This document shows positions 36,157 to 47,049 of a stretch of 64,000 nucleotides of DNA, piece after piece (position 1 is the stretch's first letter; each line of letters begins with the position of its first letter). Position numbers and translations under genes: made by a program. The notes under the pieces are model-generated. The model did not search any database and had not been told where the DNA came from. It was given only the letters and a program-made list of their open reading frames with translations. This DNA comes from Arthrobacter sp. zg-Y919 (GTDB taxonomy: Bacteria > Actinomycetota > Actinomycetes > Actinomycetales > Micrococcaceae), in contig NZ_CP126242.1 of NCBI RefSeq assembly GCF_030142045.1, positions 2,046,001 through 2,110,000 on the forward strand. Reading direction: 5' to 3'.

Positions 36157-37422
36157 CTATGCCCGGCGGCGGACCACGTTGGCGCCGAGGCCCCTCAGGT
36201 TTTCCATGAACCGTTCATAGCCCCGGTCGATGTGGTCCACCCCGCGCACCTCGGTGGTTCCGTCGGCAGCGAGCCCGGCAATGACCAGGGCCGCCCCGGC
36301 ACGGATGTCATTGGCGACCACCGGCGCACCGGAAAGCAGCTGGACGCCCTGGATCAAGGCATGGTGCCCGTCGAGCCGGACCACCGCTCCCAGGCGGGCC
36401 AGTTCGGAGGTGAAGCCCCAGCGCGCCTCGAACACATTCTCCGTGACCATCCCCGACCCTGCGGAGACCGCGTTGAGGGCAACCACGAAGGGCTGCAGAT
36501 CAGTGGGGAATCCCGGGTACGGCAGCGTGGAGACATTGATCGGTTCCGGACGCTGCGGTCCCTTGACCGTAAAGCTGTCCTCCCCCGTGCTGATTTCACA
36601 GCCTGCCTGGACCAGCTTGTCCAGCACCACAGTCAGCGCGGAGGCGTCAGCGGAGCGCACCTCGATTTCGCCGCCGGTGATCGCTGCGGCGAAGGCCCAC
36701 GTGCCGGCAACAATCCGGTCCGGCACCACGCGGTGCTCCACGGGATGCAGCTCCGGCACACCATCGATCACCAGCGTGCTGGTTCCCACGCCGCTGATTT
36801 TGGCTCCCATGCCGTTCAGCATCCGGGCAATGTCGGTGATCTCGGGTTCCCGCGCGGCATTGTCGATGACGGTGCGGCCCCGGGCCAGCGTGGCAGCCAT
36901 CATGAGGTTTTCCGTGGCCCCCACGGAAGGGAAGTCAAGGATATGTTCGGCCCCGTACAGCCCCTCGGGGACCGAGGCGATCAGGTAACCGTGGTCAATG
37001 CCGATTTCCGCGCCCATCAGCTCCAGGCCGGCCCGGTGCATGTCCAGACCCCGCGACCCGATCGCGTCGCCGCCGGGCAGCGCAACCTCTGCGCGGCGGC
37101 ACCGTGCCACCAGGGGCCCCAGCACCGAGATCGAGGCCCGCATGGCACGGACCAGGTCATAGTCCGCCTGGTGCCCCGGCTCCTGCGGAACGTCCACGGA
37201 AACCGACGCGGCGTCGACGTCGTAATCCACCGTGCAGCCCAGCCGGCGCAGCAGCTCAGCCATGATCCATACGTCCTGGATATTGGGCACATTCGTGATG
37301 ACCGACCGCCCCCGGGCCAGCAGCGTCGCCGCCATAAGCTTCAGGACGCTGTTCTTGGCCCCCGGGACAGTGACGGCGCCGTTCAGGGTGGACGGGCCGG
37401 TAACAACAATGACGTCTTCCAT
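36157..37422 (-). CDS. murA: UDP-N-acetylglucosamine 1-carboxyvinyltransferase MurA, Cys-to-Asp type
   Basis: This enzyme catalyses the first committed step of peptidoglycan synthesis, adding enolpyruvate to UDP-GlcNAc. It has 421 residues. Lys23-Asn24 (GAKNS) are conserved. The active-site loop reads [13 protein letters not shown], with Asp119 where E. coli has Cys115; M. tuberculosis MurA has the same change, which prevents fosfomycin alkylation. The frame is open 62 codons upstream, but [10 protein letters not shown] is the standard start and lies six bases after TACTAT. Confidence 0.97.
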   Translation of the reverse strand: MEDVIVVTGPSTLNGAVTVPGAKNSVLKLMAATLLARGRSVITNVPNIQDVWIMAELLRRLGCTVDYDVDAASVSVDVPQEPGHQADYDLVRAMRASISVLGPLVARCRRAEVALPGGDAIGSRGLDMHRAGLELMGAEIGIDHGYLIASVPEGLYGAEHILDFPSVGATENLMMAATLARGRTVIDNAAREPEITDIARMLNGMGAKISGVGTSTLVIDGVPELHPVEHRVVPDRIVAGTWAFAAAITGGEIEVRSADASALTVVLDKLVQAGCEISTGEDSFTVKGPQRPEPINVSTLPYPGFPTDLQPFVVALNAVSAGSGMVTENVFEARWGFTSELARLGAVVRLDGHHALIQGVQLLSGAPVVANDIRAGAALVIAGLAADGTTEVRGVDHIDRGYERFMENLRGLGANVVRRRA

Positions 37423-37428
37423 TACTCC

Positions 37429-37434
37429 ATAGTA
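37429..37434 (-). promoter_or_regulatory. Candidate -10 element (TACTAT) for leaderless murA
   Basis: On the minus strand TACTAT, six bases (GGAGTA), then ATG. GGAG lies too close to the ATG to be an ideal ribosome site. Confidence 0.48.
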
Positions 37435-37479
37435 GGCGGACGCGGCACGTGACCCCGGGCGGCCAGGCCCGCGCGGGAA

Positions 37480-37521
37480 GCAAAAAGCGGGCACCAAAAA
37501 GCGGGCAGCAAAAAAGGCACA
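37480..37521. repeat. A-tract tandem repeat, 14-bp period, upstream of murA
   Basis: Two close copies of (G/C)CAAAAAGCGGGCA (37480-37493 and 37494-37507) are followed by a diverged third that merges into the terminator hairpin. It lies about 50-90 bases upstream of the murA -10. Confidence 0.6.
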
Positions 37522-37545
37522 GGGAAGAATCCCTGTGCCTTTTTT
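37510..37545 (-). terminator. Rho-independent terminator after the atp operon/DUF2550 gene
   Basis: A perfect 16-bp stem (37510-37525 with 37530-37545) has a 4-base loop and A/T ends. It lies 22 bases beyond the DUF2550 stop on the minus strand and separates the atp transcript from murA. Confidence 0.93.
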
Positions 37546-37567
37546 GCCGGCGGTGGAGAACGTGTCC

Positions 37568-37996
37568 CTAGCGCCAGGTGCCGATGCCGATGACCGGACC
37601 GGCCTCAACCCACGAGGACAGGCCGGTGTAGGTCTCGTACTTCATGGCGACCAGCACTTCGCTGCCCTGATAGTTCAGGCGGACGACGACGGCGCCGGGC
37701 TGGATGCGGGCCCGTTCCGCTTCAGTGGGTTCCCGCCACCCGGCCATTTCCAGTGAACTGCGCAGGAAACGGTACGGCGGACGGGGACTGAGCGAGACAA
37801 GGCGCAGCCACTCCAGGTGTGTGTCCGTATAACGGCAAACCCCCATCCGCCATCCCGCAGGGGGAAGGCAGATGGAGGCGTCGAAGGTGCCCAGGGCGCG
37901 CCGCAGCTGGCTGCGGCGCACCCCAAAAAGCACTACTGCAAGGACCAGCAGCCCAAAGAGGGCGGCCAGCGCAATGAACATATAGGAGCTGTCCAT
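37568..37996 (-). CDS. DUF2550 single-pass membrane protein
   Basis: This 142-residue protein has one N-terminal membrane helix ([20 protein letters not shown]), a basic turn, then a small soluble domain. It matches the DUF2550 family, regularly found just after atpC in actinobacteria. Its function is unknown. It is the last gene before the terminator and starts nine bases after atpC. Confidence 0.87.
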   Translation of the reverse strand: MDSSYMFIALAALFGLLVLAVVLFGVRRSQLRRALGTFDASICLPPAGWRMGVCRYTDTHLEWLRLVSLSPRPPYRFLRSSLEMAGWREPTEAERARIQPGAVVVRLNYQGSEVLVAMKYETYTGLSSWVEAGPVIGIGTWR

Positions 37997-38005
37997 CGGA
38001 AGGGG

Positions 38006-38299
38006 TCAGCGGGTCCCGGCGGTTGCTTCGCTGGTCACCTTGGCATTGTCGGCCACGATGACCACGCGGTTGTTGTCGACGGAGAAGAATCCACCGTCAA
38101 CGCTTACCTCAATGCGGGAACCGGACACCGGTTCGATGGCCAGTCCGCCCTCTGCCAGGATGGCCAGCACCGGCGAGTGGCCGGGAAGGATCCCGATCTC
38201 GCCGTCGCTGGTGCGGGCCTTGACCATCTTTGCCGCTCCCGACCACACGAAGTGGTCGGCAGCAACAATCTCAACTTCGAGTTCAGCAGTGTCCGCCAT
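38006..38299 (-). CDS. atpC: ATP synthase epsilon subunit (short form)
   Basis: This is the epsilon subunit of the F1 central stalk. At 97 residues it contains the N-terminal beta-sandwich (EVEIVAADHFVWSGAA, then GEIGILPGHSPVLAIL) but ends where the C-terminal helical hairpin would start. The inhibitory hairpin seen in E. coli is therefore missing. The frame is open 13 codons upstream into atpD, but MADTAELEV is the likely start. Confidence 0.93.
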   Translation of the reverse strand: MADTAELEVEIVAADHFVWSGAAKMVKARTSDGEIGILPGHSPVLAILAEGGLAIEPVSGSRIEVSVDGGFFSVDNNRVVIVADNAKVTSEATAGTR

Positions 38300-38304
38300 G
38301 GGGC

Positions 38305-39786
<1,482 letters not shown>

Positions 39787-39845
39787 TTAGATGGCGTGTG
39801 GACTAAGTTTTTTATGCGTTGGAACTTATCTTCGACTGGAGCAGG

Positions 39846-40739
39846 TCAGGAGGCGCTGAGCGCGTCCGCACCGGCAACAATCTCGGAAAGTTCCTGGGTG
39901 ATTTCGGCCTGACGGGCGTTGTTGCGCAGGCGCGTGTACTTCTTGATCAGGTCCGTGGCGTTGTCCCCTGCGGCCTTCATGGCGCGCTGGCGGGCTGCAA
40001 GCTCGGAAGCGGCGGCCTGGAGCATGGCTGCAAAGATGCGCGACTCGATGTAGCGCGGCAGCAGTGCGTCCAGGACCTTTTCCGGCTCGGGCTCGTATTC
40101 GTAGAGAGGCAGGAACTCAGCCGATGACTGGGCTTCTTCCTCCACTACTTCCAGCGGCAGCAGTCGGATGACCGCAGGTTCCTGAATAACCATGGACTTG
40201 AAGCGCGTGTACACGATGTGGATTTCGTCCACACCGCCGTCTTCGTAGGCCGTGTTGAAGTCATCGAGGAGTGCCTTGCCGATTTCACGGGCTGTTTCGA
40301 ACTCAGGTGCATCGGTACCACCGGTCCATACCCGTTCAACTGTCCGGTTACGGAACTCGTAGTACGCCTGCCCCTTTCGTCCAACAAGGTAGGTCTTTAC
40401 TTCCTTGCCCTCGTCACGGAGCAATTCGTTGAGTGCTTCGCCCTGCTTGAGGACTCCGGCGGAGTACGATCCGGCAAGACCGCGGTCGGAAGTCATTATG
40501 ACCACGGCTGCGCGCCGGATCTGCTCCGGTTCGGTGGTCAGCGGATGATCGATCTCCGACTGGGATGCCACAGCAGAAACGGCACGGGTGATCGCATTGG
40601 AATAAGGCAGCGACGCAGCCACACGGGTGCGCGCCTTTCCAATGCGAGAGGCAGCAATCAGCTCCATCGCCTTGAAGATCTTCTGCATCGACGTGGTCGA
40701 CGCGATCTTCTGGCGGTAGACCCGAATTTGGGCTCCCAT
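39846..40739 (-). CDS. atpG: ATP synthase gamma subunit
   Basis: This is the rotating central-stalk subunit, 297 residues. The N-terminal helix [24 protein letters not shown] (in adjoining blocks) and the C-terminal helix ending in [13 protein letters not shown] form the coiled coil. [18 protein letters not shown] is the conserved central part. AAAGGAAG precedes the ATG. Confidence 0.97.
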   Translation of the reverse strand: MGAQIRVYRQKIASTTSMQKIFKAMELIAASRIGKARTRVAASLPYSNAITRAVSAVASQSEIDHPLTTEPEQIRRAAVVIMTSDRGLAGSYSAGVLKQGEALNELLRDEGKEVKTYLVGRKGQAYYEFRNRTVERVWTGGTDAPEFETAREIGKALLDDFNTAYEDGGVDEIHIVYTRFKSMVIQEPAVIRLLPLEVVEEEAQSSAEFLPLYEYEPEPEKVLDALLPRYIESRIFAAMLQAAASELAARQRAMKAAGDNATDLIKKYTRLRNNARQAEITQELSEIVAGADALSAS

Positions 40740-40837
40740 ACTCTTCCTTTCAGTTCCCGGCGCTGGGGCCGGGGGCTAAGGCAATGGCCAAGGGTTCCGC
40801 TGCCGGGCGCAAGGCCCGGCAGCGGAACTCCAAACCG

Positions 40838-42475
40838 CTAGCGCTTCTGCTTGACGATCTTTTCCTGGTCTACGGCTTCCTCGTCCAAGGCCGAGGTAGC
40901 TTCGTTTCCGGCTGCGACCATACGGTCGTCACCTTCACCGAAGAAACCCTGCTTGAACTTGGTGATGAGGCTCTTCATCTCATCAACCGTGGAATCCTCG
41001 AGCTTGTTCGTCTCGGCCAGGACGGTCATGACGGACGAGGAGTGGCGTACGTGCTCCAGGAACTCGGTCTCGAAGCGGCGGACGTCCTCAACGGGAACAT
41101 CATCGAGGTAGCCGTTGGTGCCCATCCAGATGGAGACAACCTGGTCTTCCACCGGGAACGGTGCGTACTGGCCCTGCTTGAGCAGTTCCATCAGGCGTGC
41201 ACCGCGGGTCAGCTGCTGACGCGAGGCGGCATCCAGGTCCGAGGCGAACATGGCGAATGCCTGCATATCGCGGTACTGGGCCAGTTCCAGCTTCAACGTA
41301 CCGGAGACCTTCTTCATGGCCTTCTGCTGTGCAGCACCACCGACGCGCGAGACGGAAATACCGACGTCGACGGCGGGGCGCTGGTTGGCGTTGAAGAGGT
41401 CCGACTGGAGGAAGATCTGTCCGTCGGTGATGGAGATGACGTTGGTCGGAATGTAGGCCGACACGTCATTTGCCTTGGTTTCGATGATCGGCAGGCCGGT
41501 CATCGAGCCGGCGCCGAGCTCGTCAGAGAGCTTGGCGCAACGCTCCAGCAGGCGGGAGTGCAAGTAGAAGACGTCGCCCGGGTAGGCTTCGCGTCCCGGC
41601 GGGCGGCGCAGCAGCAGCGACACGGCGCGGTAGGCTTCAGCCTGCTTCGACAGATCATCAAAGATGATCAGGACGTGCTTGCCGCCGTACATCCAGTGCT
41701 GGCCGATGGCCGAGCCGGCGTACGGTGCCAGGTACTTGAAGCCGGCGGGGTCGGATGCCGGGGAGGCCACGATCGTGGTGTACTCCATGGCGCCCTGGTC
41801 TTCCAGCGTGCGCTTGATTTCAGCGATCGTGGAAGCCTTCTGGCCGATGGCAACGTAGATGCAGCGGACCTGCTTCTGGACGTCGCCGGACTCCCAGTTG
41901 GCCTTCTGGTTCAGGATGGTGTCCACCGCGATGGCGGTCTTACCCGTCTTGCGGTCACCGATGATCAGCTGGCGCTGGCCGCGGCCGATCGGGATCATGG
42001 CGTCAATTGCCTTGAGGCCGGTCTGAAGCGGTTCGTGAACCGACTTCCGCATGGTAACGCCCGGTGCCTGGAGTTCCAGTGCACGGCGTGCCTCGGCGGC
42101 GATCGGTCCCAGGTCATCCATCGGCTCGCCCAGCGGGTCGACAACGCGGCCCAGGAAGGCATCGCCTACGGGTACGGACAGGACTTCACCGGTGCGGTGT
42201 ACTTCCTGGCCTTCTTCAATACCGGCGAAATCGCCAAGTACTACGACACCGATTTCACGGGTGTCAAGGTTCTGGGCGAGGCCCAGCGTGCCGTCCTCAA
42301 ACCGAAGCAGCTCATTCGCCATAACGGAGGGCAGGCCCTCCACACGGGCAATGCCGTCGCTGGCGGTTGTTACGCGGCCAACTTCAACGCGCTCTGCGTT
42401 TCCGGGTTCGTAGGACGCCGCGAATTCATTCAACGCATTACGGACGTCGTCGGCGTTGATGGTCAATTCGGCCAT
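40838..42475 (-). CDS. atpA: ATP synthase alpha subunit
   Basis: This is the non-catalytic nucleotide-binding subunit of F1, 545 residues. The P-loop is [13 protein letters not shown], and the region [22 protein letters not shown] (adjoining blocks) is diagnostic. [11 protein letters not shown] is the standard start; an open stretch of 22 codons upstream is not homologous-looking. Confidence 0.98.
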   Translation of the reverse strand: MAELTINADDVRNALNEFAASYEPGNAERVEVGRVTTASDGIARVEGLPSVMANELLRFEDGTLGLAQNLDTREIGVVVLGDFAGIEEGQEVHRTGEVLSVPVGDAFLGRVVDPLGEPMDDLGPIAAEARRALELQAPGVTMRKSVHEPLQTGLKAIDAMIPIGRGQRQLIIGDRKTGKTAIAVDTILNQKANWESGDVQKQVRCIYVAIGQKASTIAEIKRTLEDQGAMEYTTIVASPASDPAGFKYLAPYAGSAIGQHWMYGGKHVLIIFDDLSKQAEAYRAVSLLLRRPPGREAYPGDVFYLHSRLLERCAKLSDELGAGSMTGLPIIETKANDVSAYIPTNVISITDGQIFLQSDLFNANQRPAVDVGISVSRVGGAAQQKAMKKVSGTLKLELAQYRDMQAFAMFASDLDAASRQQLTRGARLMELLKQGQYAPFPVEDQVVSIWMGTNGYLDDVPVEDVRRFETEFLEHVRHSSSVMTVLAETNKLEDSTVDEMKSLITKFKQGFFGEGDDRMVAAGNEATSALDEEAVDQEKIVKQKR

Positions 42476-42574
42476 CTGCAGTCCCTGCTCTCCTATGTTG
42501 TGATCATCGTGTACAACCGATGACCGTGATTGGTTCTTCAATGTTCTGAAGGCCCGTGAAGGCCAACGAGGTGG

Positions 42575-43389
42575 CTAGACAGCGAGCTTGCGGCGAAGTT
42601 CGGTCAGGCGCGTGGTCACGGTGGAGTCAACTACTTCATCCCCCACTGTGACACGGATGCCGCCGAGTATCGCCGGGTCCACGTTGACGTTGATCTTCAG
42701 CTCGCGGCCATACAGTCCGTTAAGGGAGGACTGCAGACGCTTTTGCTGTTCCTGCGTCAGCGGGCGGCTGGACTGCACTTCTGCAATCCAACGCTGCTGG
42801 CGGCCGGCTACCAGTTCCATGAAACGGGCTACCAAGGCTGCGGGACGCAGACCGCGCGGGGCAGTGACTGCCTGCGTGATCAGCACCTTTGCTTCGGCGC
42901 CCATGCCCGGAACCAGCTTCTGCGCCAGTACGGACTTTGCGGAAGCGGATGCCTGCGGTTCCTGCAGGGCACGCTGTACCTCGTGGTTGGCTGCAACGGC
43001 CTGGTTGAAGCGGAACAAATCGCTTTCCAGTGCTTCAAGGCCGGCAAGGCCGGGACCCTTCTTTTCCGCGACAGCGGAAACAACCGTTGCACCCAGGGTT
43101 TCCAGGGCATCGCCGATGTCGCGGGCTGTGCGCCACCGGGACTCCACCAGAGAAGCAACCAGCTGTTCGGCATCGGCCGAAACCTTGCCGCCGACCAGCT
43201 TGGAGACCAGGGCTGCCTTGGCAGAGGCTTCACGAGCCGGATCCGTCAGGGCACGCAGCAGGCCAGCGTCGCTGTCCAGCAGGCCCAGAATTCCAAAGAG
43301 TTCCTCAGCCAGGGACAGGGTCGCGCCGGGAAGCTTTGCTTCCAGCTTCTCCTGCGCCGCGGCCAGTGACTCGCTCGATATACCTGCCA

Positions 43390-43390
<1 letters not shown>
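42575..43390 (-). CDS. atpH: ATP synthase delta subunit
   Basis: This is the peripheral-stalk delta subunit, 271 residues, longer than the E. coli form (about 177) as is common in Micrococcales. The extra length lies in the N-terminal half. The C-terminal conserved part reads VDPAILGGIRVTVGDEVVD. Its ATG overlaps the atpF stop by one base. Confidence 0.95.
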
Positions 43391-43953
<563 letters not shown>

Positions 43954-43981
43954 CTACTTGGTTGGAAAATACGCGCTGACG

Positions 43982-44197
43982 TTAGAGAACGAACGCGAAA
44001 ACCAGACCAAGGATAGCCAGTGCTTCGGTCAGGGCCAGGCCCAGGAAGGCGATGGGCTGCAGGACGCGCTGGGCTTCCGGCTGGCGGGCAACGCCGTTGA
44101 TGTAGGCCGCGAAGACCAGGCCCACGCCGATGGCGCCGCCGATGGCGGACAGGCCGTAACCGACGAGGTTGATGTTGCCGTTGATTTCACCAATCAT
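43982..44197 (-). CDS. atpE: ATP synthase c subunit
   Basis: This is the proteolipid of the rotor ring, 71 residues in two helices. The proton-carrying carboxylate is Glu58 ([13 protein letters not shown]). The polar loop ARQPE contacts the stalk. AAAGGAAC precedes the ATG. The helix-1 GGAIGVGL pattern allows ring packing, and there are no obvious Na-binding residues, so H+ coupling is likely. Confidence 0.97.
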   Translation of the reverse strand: MIGEINGNINLVGYGLSAIGGAIGVGLVFAAYINGVARQPEAQRVLQPIAFLGLALTEALAILGLVFAFVL

Positions 44198-44269
44198 TAT
44201 GGCTTTGTTCCTTTCAAGATGCCCGAGGGCAGGTTGTATGGTTCAGGGGGTTCCCCGGAGAGGGGAGGT

Positions 44270-45073
44270 TTAGTGTTCCTCGGCCAGGGAGCCTTGGATG
44301 TAGATCGCGGTCAGCAGGGTAAAGACGTAGGCCTGCAGGACCTGGATCAAAACTTCGAACAGGAACATGGCGACGCCGCCTGCCAGGGTCAGCAGACCCA
44401 GCGGCTTCAGCAGTCCTTCAGCCTCGAGCAGCAGGAACGAGGTTCCGGCACCCGCCAGCATGATGATCAGGTGGCCCGACAGCATGGTTGCGAAGAGTCG
44501 CAGGCTGTGCGTGATCGGGCGGACCAGGAAGGTGGAGATAATTTCGATCACTACCACGAGGGGCAGGATGGCCATCGGCACACCCGACGGAACAGTGGCG
44601 AACTTGAAGTAGGCCAGTCCGTGCTTCCGGATACCAACGATGATCCACGTGAAGTAGACAATCGCTGCCAGCGCGTAGGCCGTTCCCACATGTGAGGTGG
44701 TCGGCAGCTGGGCCAGCGGGATGGTGCCCCACAGGTTGTTGATCAGGATAAAGAAGAACAGTGCGAACAGCAGCGGGGTAAAGGACCTGAAGTCCTTTTC
44801 ACCGATGATGTCCCGGCCGATCGAGTTACGGACGAAGTTGTAGCTCCATTCACCCAGGAACTGCAGCCGGCCCGGAACCATCTGGCCCTTGCGGGCTGCG
44901 GCTACGAAGAACCAGCCGATGAGGATGACGGAGAGAAGGATGAGCAGCATCTGCTTTCCAAATCCTTCACCACTTTCGGCGCCCCAGGGAAGGATCTCAG
45001 GGAGGTGCATATCTTCGAGGGTGGGTGGAACAAATCCCTCTTCATTGGAGGCGGGAAGCGCAAGCGCGATCAA
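44270..45073 (-). CDS. atpB: ATP synthase a subunit
   Basis: This is the stator a subunit forming the proton half-channels, 267 residues and about six helices. The essential Arg is in ITHSLRLFATMLSGHLI. The chosen start is a TTG preceded by AGAGGA at seven bases, giving MIALALPASNEEG. Confidence 0.96.
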   Translation of the reverse strand: MIALALPASNEEGFVPPTLEDMHLPEILPWGAESGEGFGKQMLLILLSVILIGWFFVAAARKGQMVPGRLQFLGEWSYNFVRNSIGRDIIGEKDFRSFTPLLFALFFFILINNLWGTIPLAQLPTTSHVGTAYALAAIVYFTWIIVGIRKHGLAYFKFATVPSGVPMAILPLVVVIEIISTFLVRPITHSLRLFATMLSGHLIIMLAGAGTSFLLLEAEGLLKPLGLLTLAGGVAMFLFEVLIQVLQAYVFTLLTAIYIQGSLAEEH

Positions 45074-45158
45074 CGCGTTTCCTCTCTGCTGTGTCCATCG
45101 TTGGGCATATCATTGGCGGACACACGAGAAGTGCGCCCGTTATTTCGGTTTTGTGAAA

Positions 45159-45434
45159 TCAATTCGATTTATCCGTATCCGGCTGTTTTCCGCCCGTAAT
45201 CGGTCGGTCTGCACCCGAGGCCCGCCTGTGTGCGAAGGCCACATAGTAGCCACTGACCGCACCCAGGACGATACCGGCCGGTAAAATCCAGCGAGTTCCC
45301 AGGAGACTATCCAGGCTCCACCCTATCAAACCCAGGGCGATGATTCCCGCCAGCAGATACTGGAGCAGGGCACGCCGCCCCGAGGACGGTGGAGAGAAGG
45401 CAGCAGGGCCGGACGGGCGCTGATTCTTAGGCAA
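45159..45434 (-). CDS. AtpZ/AtpI-type small membrane protein
   Basis: This 91-residue protein has two membrane helices (LLAGIIALGLIGWSL and WILPAGIVLGAVSGYYVAF), as in the F1F0 accessory family that helps c-ring assembly or ion handling. The start is a TTG at 45434 with a perfect AAGGAGG five bases upstream; a farther ATG at 45470 would overlap atpI by 44 bases and has no ribosome site. The start overlaps the atpI stop by eight bases. Confidence 0.8.
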   Translation of the reverse strand: MPKNQRPSGPAAFSPPSSGRRALLQYLLAGIIALGLIGWSLDSLLGTRWILPAGIVLGAVSGYYVAFAHRRASGADRPITGGKQPDTDKSN

Positions 45435-45909
45435 GTCCGCCTCCTTCAGGGGTTGTGTCGGCAGCGTCATTGAAGATCAGGTGACGTGTCCGGGAAAAGG
45501 CCCGGATTTCGGCAACCTGCCAGAGGACCACGGCACCGACTGCGGTCAGGGCAAACCATTCACGGTGCAGCCAAACAGGCGTTCCGAGCCCGAAAAGAAT
45601 GACGGCGAACCCCACGACCTTAATCGCATAGGTCACCACGAACATTCCAATCGCACCGGACGGATTACTGCGTCCTACGACATGGCCGACCAAAAGGCTG
45701 ATTCCGAAGAATGCGGCAATAAGGAACCAGCCCGAAAGGGCACTCGCCGCAGCACCGGCACCGGCGCTGAGAGCGGCCACAACGGCCGCGAGGACCGCTG
45801 CGCCACCGGTAACGGCAAGGGCTGTCCTGAGGATCCCCAGCCAGGGGGCCTTCGTGGGCCCGGAGGGGGTCAGGTACCCGCCGGAGCGGGAACCATCTGC
45901 GGATCTCAT
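45427..45909 (-). CDS. atpI: ATP synthase accessory subunit I-like membrane protein
   Basis: This 160-residue protein has four membrane helices after a Ser/Pro-rich start. It has the size, topology and position of AtpI, the c-ring assembly factor at the head of atp operons. MRSADGSRSGG follows an AGGAAG about a dozen bases up; an open stretch of 24 codons upstream is ignored. Sequence similarity in this family is low, so the assignment rests mainly on position. Confidence 0.78.
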   Translation of the reverse strand: MRSADGSRSGGYLTPSGPTKAPWLGILRTALAVTGGAAVLAAVVAALSAGAGAAASALSGWFLIAAFFGISLLVGHVVGRSNPSGAIGMFVVTYAIKVVGFAVILFGLGTPVWLHREWFALTAVGAVVLWQVAEIRAFSRTRHLIFNDAADTTPEGGGLA

Positions 45910-46053
45910 GGCGGAGTCAGTCTTCCTTGCTGGGCCTTCGGGCGTGCGGTGATAAAAGAGCGGCCATCTTAGAGCCGTCAAAGACGCGGGCTACCGCGAC
46001 CCTTGAATTCTACAGTACATAGAAGTCGCCCCCTGCAGGCCTGCGTTTCCCGC

Positions 46054-47049
46054 CTAGGCCACGGGACGGCGGGCAAAGAGGCGCGGCGAGGAGAGATAGA
46101 AAGCCAGCACTGCAACGGCAAAGAGGACTCCGGCCACCGTCGCCCCGGCACCGGCTCCGGCCGTGAGCAGCCCGGTGGCTCCGACGGCGAGGGTGCAGCC
46201 GGTCACGACCAGGGAAACCTGCACATGGCTAAGTCCCGCGTCGGTCAACCGCTGGTACACGTGCTGGCGGTGCGCGGTGTACCACCGCTCGCCCCGGCGG
46301 ACACGGCGCAGCAGCGTGGAGAAGGTGTCCACAAGATAAACGAGGATCGGGAACAGCAGGTATTCCACGTACACGCCGGCCAGGAACGCGGCGACGGCAA
46401 TGCCTGCAATGGACGAACCCAGCAGGTAACTGCCCACATCCCCCAGGAACACCTGTCCCCTCCCGAGGTTCCAAGGCAGGAACGCGGCGAACGCCGCGGC
46501 CACCACCGCCCCGGTCACAGTCAGCCAGACATGGTCCGAAAGCACTCCGCTGACGGAGTACAGGGCCCCCACCACAAGGCCGTGCAGGCCGGAGATCCCG
46601 TTGATGCCGTCCATGAAATTGGCAACGTTAATGTAGGCGGCAATGGCGAGTCCGCCCACGGGAACCCACCACCAGCTCTGTTCCATGGTCCAGGCCAGGC
46701 CTGCCGTTCCAGCCAGGCCGATGGCCAGCTGGGTTGCCGCCCGGGTCCGGACTGAAACACCGCGCCAGTCCTCAATCCAGCCCAGCAGCGAGGCAGCGCC
46801 GATCACGGCAATCAGGATGGCAAGCACCGAACGGTCCACGGCAACAAGTCCCGTGGCCAAGGCCAGCAGGAGTCCCACCAGCACTCCGGCGGCAGTCGTT
46901 ACGCCTACCCCCCGGATGACGGCCTTGGTGTGGGAGGACCGCTCGTTCGGGATGTCCAGGACACCCAGCCGGCGAAGCATCGGGATAAAGACGAAGGGCA
47001 GCAGCAGGCTCGTCAGGAAGGCCGCTGCAGCGCAGATGGCCAGCAGCAT
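46054..47049 (-). CDS. WecA/MraY-like undecaprenyl-phosphate sugar-1-phosphate transferase
   Basis: This enzyme transfers a sugar-1-phosphate (GlcNAc-1-P in WecA) to undecaprenyl phosphate, starting a lipid-linked glycan. It has 331 residues and about ten helices. Conserved cytoplasmic motifs are NVANFMDGINGISG, GQVFLGDVGSYLLG and HRQHVYQRL, the last typical of this branch. It occupies the place of rfe/wecA before the atp genes. The stop of the dehydratase gene overlaps its ATG by one base. Confidence 0.93.
   Translation of the reverse strand: MLLAICAAAAFLTSLLLPFVFIPMLRRLGVLDIPNERSSHTKAVIRGVGVTTAAGVLVGLLLALATGLVAVDRSVLAILIAVIGAASLLGWIEDWRGVSVRTRAATQLAIGLAGTAGLAWTMEQSWWWVPVGGLAIAAYINVANFMDGINGISGLHGLVVGALYSVSGVLSDHVWLTVTGAVVAAAFAAFLPWNLGRGQVFLGDVGSYLLGSSIAGIAVAAFLAGVYVEYLLFPILVYLVDTFSTLLRRVRRGERWYTAHRQHVYQRLTDAGLSHVQVSLVVTGCTLAVGATGLLTAGAGAGATVAGVLFAVAVLAFYLSSPRLFARRPVA

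Noticed and set aside
37423..37608. 62-codon N-terminal extension of MurA
   Set aside because: It crosses the terminator hairpin and A-tract repeat; the standard MurA start and a -10 hexamer fit 37422.
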